Assembly (NCBI GenBank): GCA_030831445.1
Contig: JAURLB010000122.1
Coordinates: forward strand, 1 to 10,476
Length of the DNA: 10,476 nucleotides
Origin: Candidatus Nanopelagicales bacterium
Lineage (GTDB): Bacteria; Actinomycetota; Actinomycetes; S36-B12; UBA5976
Reading direction: 5' to 3'
Position 1 is the stretch's first letter. Every line of letters starts with the position of its first letter. The notes beneath the pieces are model-generated. The model was not told the DNA's origin and made no database searches. It worked only from the letters and a program-made list of their open reading frames with translations. Made by a program: the position numbers and the translations under genes. Of the stretch, positions 5,878 through 10,476 are shown piece by piece.

Positions 5878-5951
5878 TCCCTGTTGGTGTAGCGGCAGCA
5901 CAGCGGCCTTTGGAGCCGTTAGGCGAGGTTCGAATCCTCGACGGGGAGCCA
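5878..5951 (+). tRNA. tRNA-Gln (anticodon UUG)
   Basis: The sequence folds as a complete cloverleaf. The acceptor 5878-5884 (TCCCTGT) pairs with 5941-5947 (ACGGGGA) with one G-T pair. The D stem is GTGT/GCAC, and the anticodon stem is GCGGC/GCCGT around the loop CTTTGGA, so the anticodon is TTG, reading CAA and CAG. The T arm is CGAGG-TTCGAAT-CCTCG. The discriminator is G5948 and CCA (5949-5951) is encoded in the genome. It lies just upstream of glmU, as in many actinobacteria. Confidence 0.95.
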
Positions 5952-5991
5952 CTTCATATTACGCCCAAAAGTGAATAAGGTTGACCCGTAT

Positions 5992-5997
5992 GAAGGG
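5992..5997 (+). promoter_or_regulatory. Ribosome binding site that selects the glmU start
   Basis: GAAGGG lies six bases before GTG at 6004. The in-frame GTG at 5971, which would give 11 extra residues, has no Shine-Dalgarno and lies only 19 bases past the tRNA 3' end. The shorter start also fits the usual GlmU N-terminus, where LAAGxGTRM begins near residue 10. Confidence 0.6.
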
Positions 5998-6003
5998 AAA
6001 AGG

Positions 6004-7404
6004 GTGAGCGCTCCTTCAGTAGCGATTGTGCTAGCAGCAGGCGACGGCACCCGTATGAATTCCACACTTCCGAAAGTTCTTCACCCCATTCTTGATCGCC
6101 CGATCATTCTTCATGTGTTGGGCAACCTCAGCCAACTGTCACTTGACTCCATCGTTGTGGTGACAAGCCACCCAGAGGTGGATGCTGCAATTCGCGCAGA
6201 ATTTCCCGACGTCACCATTGTTCATCAAACCGAGCGCAATGGCACAGCCGATGCGGTAGAAGTTGCATTGAGTGAAGTTGGTGCCCACATTCAACGCGCT
6301 CTGATAGTGCCGGGGGACGCACCACTTTTAAGTCCCACCATTCTTGGCGATTTGGTAGCTGTAGTTGATAGTCCTGTCACACTATTGAGTGCCATTACGT
6401 CAAACCCATTTGGGTATGGTCGAATTGTCCGAAGTGGTGGACTCGTTACTGAAATTGTTGAAGAGAAAGATGCAACTGTAGAACAGCGGAGAATCACCGA
6501 AGTGAATGCTGGTGTGTACTGGGTTGAAGTCAATCTGCTTCGCACACTCCTACCACTTATCACAACGAATAATCAGCAAAATGAAAAGTACCTGACTGAT
6601 ATTGTGAAACTTGCTCGCGAACAATCGATAGAAATCAGTGCAATCCAGGCTCGGGATTTCAATGCAGTGCAGGGTGTGAACAATCGCATCCAATTGGCGT
6701 ACGCCGGAAAATCCATGCAACGAGTCGTGAACTCGTATTGGATGCTCAAAGGAGTGACTATCGAAGATCCAGAGACTACCTGGATAGGTCTCGATGTCGT
6801 GATTGCCTCAGATGTAACCTTGAAATCAAATACTCAACTTCGTGGCAAAACGTCAATTGCGACAGGTGCAGTAATCGGCCCAGATGTTGACGTAACTGAT
6901 TGCACGATTGCTGAGGATGCAAAAGTGTTGAAGAGTGTTGCCATAAATGCGCATATTGGAAAGAGCGCCACAGTCGGTCCTTTTAGTTATCTGCGACCGG
7001 GTGCCCAATTGCATGAACATGCCAAAGTCGGGGCATATGTTGAAGTGAAAAATTCAGTGATTGGCGAGCGCTCAAAAGTCCCACACCTTTCCTATGTTGG
7101 GGACGCCACGATTGGTAAGGACTCCAACATTGGGGCGGGAACAGTTTTTGTCAATTACGATGGTGTTGCCAAACACAAAACCGAAGTCGGGGATGGGGTT
7201 CGGATTGGCTCTGACACAATGCTGGTTGCACCTGTCAGAATTGGCAACGGTGCTTACACCGCGGCCGGCAGTGTGATTACAGATGATGTGCCAGCGGGGG
7301 CAATGGCAGTAGCGAGAGAACGACAAAGAAATATTGTGGAATGGGTCAAACGTAAACGACCTGGCACAGTATCAGCCCAAGCAGCAGAGAGGGACAACAC
7401 GTGA
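6004..7404 (+). CDS. glmU: Bifunctional GlmU: glucosamine-1-phosphate acetyltransferase / N-acetylglucosamine-1-phosphate uridyltransferase
   Basis: This 466-residue cytoplasmic enzyme makes UDP-N-acetylglucosamine, the precursor of peptidoglycan and other envelope sugars. The C-terminal domain acetylates glucosamine-1-phosphate with acetyl-CoA, and the N-terminal domain adds UMP from UTP. The nucleotide-binding loop LAAGDGTRM is at residues 10-18 with PKVLHP just after. GDAPLL gives the metal ligand D105, and GVNNR (N226/N227) supplies the second metal site. From about residue 250 the hexapeptide-repeat left-handed beta helix begins. HLSYVGDA carries H361, matching the acetyltransferase catalytic base, and NYDG follows. 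The length is normal for the family (about 450-490). The GTG start at 6004 is chosen for its ribosome binding site. The stop overlaps the prs start by 4 bases, so the two enzymes are probably translated together. Confidence 0.95.
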   Translation: MSAPSVAIVLAAGDGTRMNSTLPKVLHPILDRPIILHVLGNLSQLSLDSIVVVTSHPEVDAAIRAEFPDVTIVHQTERNGTADAVEVALSEVGAHIQRALIVPGDAPLLSPTILGDLVAVVDSPVTLLSAITSNPFGYGRIVRSGGLVTEIVEEKDATVEQRRITEVNAGVYWVEVNLLRTLLPLITTNNQQNEKYLTDIVKLAREQSIEISAIQARDFNAVQGVNNRIQLAYAGKSMQRVVNSYWMLKGVTIEDPETTWIGLDVVIASDVTLKSNTQLRGKTSIATGAVIGPDVDVTDCTIAEDAKVLKSVAINAHIGKSATVGPFSYLRPGAQLHEHAKVGAYVEVKNSVIGERSKVPHLSYVGDATIGKDSNIGAGTVFVNYDGVAKHKTEVGDGVRIGSDTMLVAPVRIGNGAYTAAGSVITDDVPAGAMAVARERQRNIVEWVKRKRPGTVSAQAAERDNT

Positions 7405-8372
7405 GTGGAATAGTGTCACAACCCAACAAGAAGTTGATGTTATTTGCGGGTCGCTCACATCCAGTACTTGCATCAGAAGTGGCAAAGTACCTCGATACAG
7501 AATTAGTACCCACGACTGCTTACGATTTTGCCAACGGAGAGATTTTTGTTCGCTTTGAAGAATCCGTTCGTGGTTGTGATGCCTTTGTTTTGCAGACTCA
7601 TTCAATGCCAATTAATAAGTGGATTATGGAACAACTCATCATGGTTGATGCGCTCAAGCGCGCAAGTGCCAAGCGCATCACGGTCGTAGCTCCTTTTCTA
7701 GGGTATGCCCGACAAGATAAAAAACATCGTGGACGTGAACCCATCACATCACGTTTGATTGCTGACCTATTCAAGCAAGCAGGTGCTGATCGATTAATGG
7801 CTGTCGACTTACACACTGCCCAAATTCAGGGGTTCTTTGATGGACCAGTCGATCATTTGTTTGCACTACCAATCATGGCCGATCACATCAAGGCAACAGT
7901 TGACACGAAGCAAGTGACTGTTGTTTCGCCGGATGCAGGTCGAGTTCGCGTTGCCGAAAAATGGACAGATGTTTTAGGTGCGCCTCTTGCAATTATTCAT
8001 AAGCGACGAGATCCCGATGTTCCAAACCAAGTAAAAATGTTTGAAGTCGTTGGTGATGTGCAGGACCGTATTTGCGTGATTGTGGATGACATGATTGATA
8101 CCGGTGGCACAATCGTCAAAGCGGCCGACACATTGTTTGAGGCTGGAGCAAGAGACGTAATCGTAGCGGCCACCCACGGCATTTTCTCGGAGCCAGCACG
8201 CGAGCGCCTCAGTCAATCTTCTATCTCAGAAGTTCTGGTTACTGATACGTTGCCCATTCCAGAGGATCGAATGTTTGACAGTTTGAAGGTTCTCTCCATC
8301 GCGCCTCTCATAGCTACCGCGATCCGAGAAGTCTTCACCGACGGTTCGGTCACCTCACTTTTCGATAAGTAG
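7401..8372 (+). CDS. prs: Ribose-phosphate pyrophosphokinase (PRPP synthetase)
   Basis: This 323-residue cytoplasmic enzyme transfers pyrophosphate from ATP to ribose-5-phosphate to make PRPP, used for nucleotides, histidine, tryptophan and NAD. Visible motifs are the FANGEIFVRF strand (43-52), the flexible active-site loop YARQDKKHRGREP (102-114), the metal-binding DLHTAQIQGFF (136-146, H138), SPDAGRVRVAE (177-186) and the PRPP-binding loop VIVDDMIDTGGT (226-237). The length matches class I enzymes. The start is GTG, with GAGAGGG at 7387-7393 as ribosome binding site, and it overlaps the glmU stop (GTGA). The glmU-prs pair is a conserved actinobacterial arrangement that links cell-wall sugar and nucleotide precursor supply. 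Confidence 0.96.
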   Translation: MSGIVSQPNKKLMLFAGRSHPVLASEVAKYLDTELVPTTAYDFANGEIFVRFEESVRGCDAFVLQTHSMPINKWIMEQLIMVDALKRASAKRITVVAPFLGYARQDKKHRGREPITSRLIADLFKQAGADRLMAVDLHTAQIQGFFDGPVDHLFALPIMADHIKATVDTKQVTVVSPDAGRVRVAEKWTDVLGAPLAIIHKRRDPDVPNQVKMFEVVGDVQDRICVIVDDMIDTGGTIVKAADTLFEAGARDVIVAATHGIFSEPARERLSQSSISEVLVTDTLPIPEDRMFDSLKVLSIAPLIATAIREVFTDGSVTSLFDK

Positions 8373-8404
8373 ACCCCCCTGAAATAGCCCCCCAAGCGAT
8401 TTGG

Positions 8405-8440
8405 CATACTTCGCCTGCTCCTCGGCGAGGGTTTTCAGGC
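8405..8440 (+). promoter_or_regulatory. rplY leader: possible -10 element and two-tier hairpin
   Basis: The 122-base gap between prs and rplY contains CATACT (8405-8410, 4 of 6 matches to TATAAT). Right after it, GCCTG (8413-8417) can pair with CAGGC (8436-8440), enclosing an inner stem CCTC/GAGG (8420-8423 with 8427-8430) and a run of four T at 8432-8435. It could be a weak prs terminator, an attenuator, or a leader element for L25. The TTTT lies inside the outer stem, which is unlike a normal terminator. Confidence 0.35.
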
Positions 8441-8494
8441 CGTCATCGACTTGGTGACCAGCCCAGGTGCAAACAACGAATAAGGAGTTTCACC

Positions 8495-8782
8495 GTGGCT
8501 CAGATTTCAATCGAAGCCCAGCCCCGAAATGATTTCGGTAAAGGCGCATCTCGTCGTCTTCGCCGTGCTGGTCAGGTACCTGGTGTCATTTATGGTGGGA
8601 ACACAAAACTTATTCATGTTTCTTTTGATGCAGGTGATTTGACGAAAGCCCTAAAGAAGTCAGATGGCGTTCTGCAAATTACAGGTGCTGGCAACGGTGT
8701 TTTAGTAAAGCCACGTGAAGTTCAAAAAGACCCGGTGACTCAAGCACTGGAGCACGTCGACTTGGTTGTTGTCAACGCGTAA
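8495..8782 (+). CDS. rplY: Ribosomal protein bL25, short form
   Basis: This 95-residue protein binds 5S rRNA in the central protuberance of the 50S subunit. Diagnostic segments are the start ISIEAQPRNDFGKGASRRLRRAGQVPGVIYGG (residues 4-35) and the end EVQKDPVTQALEHVDLVVV (75-93), which together form the L25 beta barrel. Most actinobacteria encode the longer Ctc/TL5 form (about 190-220 residues) in which a second domain follows HVDL. Here the stop comes four residues after VDLVV, so only the RNA-binding domain remains, as in the E. coli protein. There is no in-frame continuation before the terminator. The start is GTG, with AAGGAG at 8482-8487 seven bases upstream. It lies between prs and pth, the standard actinobacterial position. 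Confidence 0.93.
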   Translation: MAQISIEAQPRNDFGKGASRRLRRAGQVPGVIYGGNTKLIHVSFDAGDLTKALKKSDGVLQITGAGNGVLVKPREVQKDPVTQALEHVDLVVVNA

Positions 8783-8804
8783 GCCACAATCTGAATTACA
8801 CTCA

Positions 8805-8829
8805 CCGCGTCAGTATGGCGCGGTTTTTT
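8805..8829 (+). terminator. Strong rho-independent terminator after rplY
   Basis: CCGCGTCA (8805-8812) and TGGCGCGG (8816-8823) form an 8-bp stem (one G-T pair) with a GTA loop, followed directly by six T (8824-8829). It starts 22 bases after the rplY stop. Its T run ends only two bases before the pth Shine-Dalgarno (AAGGAGG, 8832-8838), so there is no room for a separate pth promoter downstream of it. Confidence 0.85.
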
Positions 8830-8842
8830 GTAAGGAGGAGTC

Positions 8843-9412
8843 ATGACAGAAGCACCATGGCTACTCGTTGGACTTGGTAATCCAGGTACAAAATATCAAC
8901 ACACTCGACACAACGTTGGTGCGATGGCGATTGAAGCGATGGCATCAACTGTGAGTTTTAGTGCCAAGAAAAAGTTTCAAGCCAGAGTCGCTGAAACGAC
9001 AATGCAATCGAAAAAAGTTGTGTTTCTCCTACCAGACACATTCATGAATGAATCTGGAATCGCAGTTGCTGCTGCAGTCAATTTTTATAAGGTACCACTA
9101 CATCAAATTGTGGTCCTGCACGATGAGATAGATCTCGATTTCGCAACCTTGAGACTCAAGCTTGGCGGTGGCGATAATGGCCATAACGGACTTCGCAATA
9201 TTCGATTGAAGTTAGGTTCAGGTGACTTTGTGCGCGTCAGAATCGGAGTGTCACGTCCAACTGGGTTCATGGACCCAGCCGACTATGTTTTGGCAAACTT
9301 CACTAAATCTGAAGCCGAGTCGCTTCCCGATGTCTTTGATCGAGTGGAAGGTGCAGTGCAAGTGCTTCTGACTCTTGGACTTGACGAGGCGCAAAGTAGA
9401 TTTAACCAGTGA
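8843..9412 (+). CDS. pth: Peptidyl-tRNA hydrolase (bacterial Pth1)
   Basis: This 189-residue cytoplasmic enzyme cleaves peptidyl-tRNAs that drop off the ribosome, freeing tRNA. The family signature LVGLGNPGTKYQHTRHNVG gives catalytic H23 (H20 in E. coli). N69 in FMNESG, D94 in LHDEIDL and N115 in NGHNGLRN complete the active-site set. The length and the lack of any signal peptide are as expected. AAGGAGG at 8832-8838 precedes the ATG by four bases. The gene follows the rplY terminator immediately and overlaps the next gene, suggesting an operon pth-cysQ-mfd whose transcription must pass or bypass that terminator. Confidence 0.96.
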   Translation: MTEAPWLLVGLGNPGTKYQHTRHNVGAMAIEAMASTVSFSAKKKFQARVAETTMQSKKVVFLLPDTFMNESGIAVAAAVNFYKVPLHQIVVLHDEIDLDFATLRLKLGGGDNGHNGLRNIRLKLGSGDFVRVRIGVSRPTGFMDPADYVLANFTKSEAESLPDVFDRVEGAVQVLLTLGLDEAQSRFNQ

Positions 9413-10215
9413 TGAATGACCATGAACTTGCTCGCGATATTGCGAAAAAGGCAAGTCGCCTAGTTTTAGATATTCGCGCGGAATCAAATGTTGATTACAC
9501 GAGTCGGGAATCAACGAAGGCTCTGGCTGATTTAGCCGATAAGAGTGCCAATGAACTCTTGATTAGTGCGCTTAAGAGCCTTCGTCCAGATGACGCCATC
9601 TTGTCCGAAGAATCCCAAGATACTGATGCGAGACTCACTGCAGAGCGAGTGTGGATTATTGATCCTGTCGATGGCACATTTGAGTATTCACATGCACTCC
9701 CAGAAAGCGCGATCCATGTTGCGTTATGGGATAACATCAACAAAGTGTTTCTTGCCGGGGCTGTTGCTCTGATTGATCATGACCTGATTTGGAATATGGA
9801 CATTCCAGGGCCGAGTGTCAAGAGAGAAGGACGAGGCCAACCATTCATTGCGATCGCAAGTCCGCGCGAAAACAAAGTATTGCTCAATAACTTCATGGCC
9901 GAACTTGAAAACCGAGTAGGGGCTTACGGCTTTTCAGGTGTTGAACTTGATCACTGTGGATCAGTTGGAGGAAAGACTTATCGGGTGTTGTCTGGTCAGG
10001 CAGATGTGTATGTGAGCTCCGCTGGATTTAACGAATGGGATTCAGCGGCACCGGCCGCAGTGGGAGTAGCGCAAGGTTTACGAGTCACCGATATGGAAGG
10101 TAGAGCATTAGGTTTCAATGCTATGCCACCAATAACTCCCTCATTTGTAGCAACGTGGCCCGAATATCACGACATGATTATGGATTCACTCAAACAGCGT
10201 CTCTCTTGGTCGTAG
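9412..10215 (+). CDS. cysQ: CysQ-like 3'(2'),5'-bisphosphate nucleotidase / inositol monophosphatase family
   Basis: This is a 267-residue Li+-sensitive-type Mg2+ phosphatase. Motifs are ADLADKSANELL (39-50, D43), the metal ligand in ILSEES (E66/E67), DPVDGT (84-89, metal ligands D84 and D87) and EWDSAAPAAV with D210. The context GTFEYSHALPESAIHVALW after DPVDGT resembles mycobacterial CysQ, which hydrolyses 3'-phosphoadenosine 5'-phosphate (PAP) and related nucleotides from sulfate assimilation. Other family members act on inositol or fructose phosphates, so the substrate is a likely rather than certain call. ATG 9412 shares one base with the pth stop (TGATG); GTG 9409 is an alternative adding one residue. 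There is no separate ribosome binding site, so it is probably coupled to pth. Its place between pth and mfd is not the order I know from Mycobacterium. Confidence 0.8.
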   Translation: MNDHELARDIAKKASRLVLDIRAESNVDYTSRESTKALADLADKSANELLISALKSLRPDDAILSEESQDTDARLTAERVWIIDPVDGTFEYSHALPESAIHVALWDNINKVFLAGAVALIDHDLIWNMDIPGPSVKREGRGQPFIAIASPRENKVLLNNFMAELENRVGAYGFSGVELDHCGSVGGKTYRVLSGQADVYVSSAGFNEWDSAAPAAVGVAQGLRVTDMEGRALGFNAMPPITPSFVATWPEYHDMIMDSLKQRLSWS

Positions 10216-10216
10216 A

Positions 10217-10476
10217 GTGTTTCTAGCAGGTTTGTCCGCTCAGATCTCTGAATGCGAGGCCGTTCAAACATCTCTTCGTGACGTCGTTAGTGACTCACCA
10301 TCACGTATCACGTTTGCGAATTCATTCTCTTCGACGTTTCTCTCACTCATGGCACAACAATCACTCACGCTTGTGATAACTCCGACAAGTGCTGTGGCAG
10401 AAGACCTCATCGAAGAACTTTCCTCATTCGTTGATCCCTCCTCAGTTGCTTACTTGCCAGCCTGGGAGACCCTGCC
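10217..10476 (+). CDS. mfd: Mfd transcription-repair coupling factor, N-terminal part (3' partial)
   Basis: The frame opens at GTG 10217, one base after the cysQ-like stop, and runs off the right edge after 86 full codons. The start MFLAGLSAQ is like the short N-terminal helix of actinobacterial Mfd. The later part LTLVITPTSAVAEDLIEELSSFV, followed by VAYLPAWETL, matches the UvrB-like domain 1, where Mfd reads hydrophobic-V-T-x-T-x-x-x-A-E-D-L and then F-P-A-W-E-T-L-P. Mfd displaces RNA polymerase stalled at DNA lesions and recruits UvrA. The helicase domains lie outside the window. Position after pth agrees with the usual pth-mfd order. Only a weak ribosome binding site is seen, consistent with translation coupled to the gene before. 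Confidence 0.85.
   Translation, partial: MFLAGLSAQISECEAVQTSLRDVVSDSPSRITFANSFSSTFLSLMAQQSLTLVITPTSAVAEDLIEELSSFVDPSSVAYLPAWETL

Noticed and set aside
5971..6003. Longer glmU start at GTG 5971
   Set aside because: There is no ribosome binding site, it lies close to the tRNA 3' end, and the extra 11 residues are not typical of GlmU; GTG 6004 has GAAGGG at good spacing.
7372..7611. Minus-strand frame across the glmU/prs junction
   Set aside because: It is antisense to two conserved enzymes that overlap by four bases, with no supporting signal.
8374..8394. Two C-runs (CCCCCC) after prs as a repeat or switch
   Set aside because: Only two short copies with no regular spacing or pairing G-runs that form a strong stem; treated as part of the leader.
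1..10476. Mobile element, CRISPR array or defence island
   Set aside because: No transposase, integrase, direct repeat array, terminal inverted repeats or defence-type domains were seen; the gene order is largely conserved chromosomal.

Overview
The window looks like ordinary chromosome from a low-to-mid GC actinobacterium. Four things support this: a DUF3117 gene, the methyltransferase / HtrA / TatB neighbourhood known from Mycobacterium, the tRNA-Gln-glmU-prs-rplY-pth-mfd order, and several GTG or TTG starts. Short intergenic gaps, many 4-base start/stop overlaps and AT-leaning codon use suggest a streamlined free-living lineage, such as freshwater acI/Nanopelagicales. That placement is an inference from gene content, not from a phylogenetic marker.

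Bases 1-1815 form a surface or secretion region. It holds the tail of one exported-looking protein, then a promoter and an overlapping gene pair. The pair is a TasA/camelysin-like exported protein and its SipW-type signal peptidase, which carries an extra beta-rich C-terminal domain of about 190 residues. A SRPBCC lipid-binding-fold gene follows at 1825-2277.

Bases 2390-5816 correspond to the actinobacterial sigE neighbourhood with sigE and rseA missing. The order is DUF3117, a convergent O-methyltransferase homolog whose SAM-binding glycine motif is gone, a membrane-anchored HtrA protease, TatB, and a stand-alone TipAS-type small-molecule-binding domain coupled to tatB. A convergent TetR-family regulator closes the block.

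Bases 5878-10476 are a housekeeping block. It contains tRNA-Gln(UUG), glmU (UDP-GlcNAc synthesis), prs (PRPP synthesis), a short-form ribosomal protein L25 gene with a structured leader, a strong intrinsic terminator, pth (peptidyl-tRNA recycling), a CysQ-like phosphatase, and the start of mfd, which runs off the right edge.

I see no insertion sequence, CRISPR array, phage gene, rRNA or origin. The most notable points are the signal peptidase fused to a beta domain with its substrate, the probable pseudo-methyltransferase, the loss of sigE/rseA, the TipAS-tatB coupling, and the terminator placed directly in front of the pth ribosome binding site.
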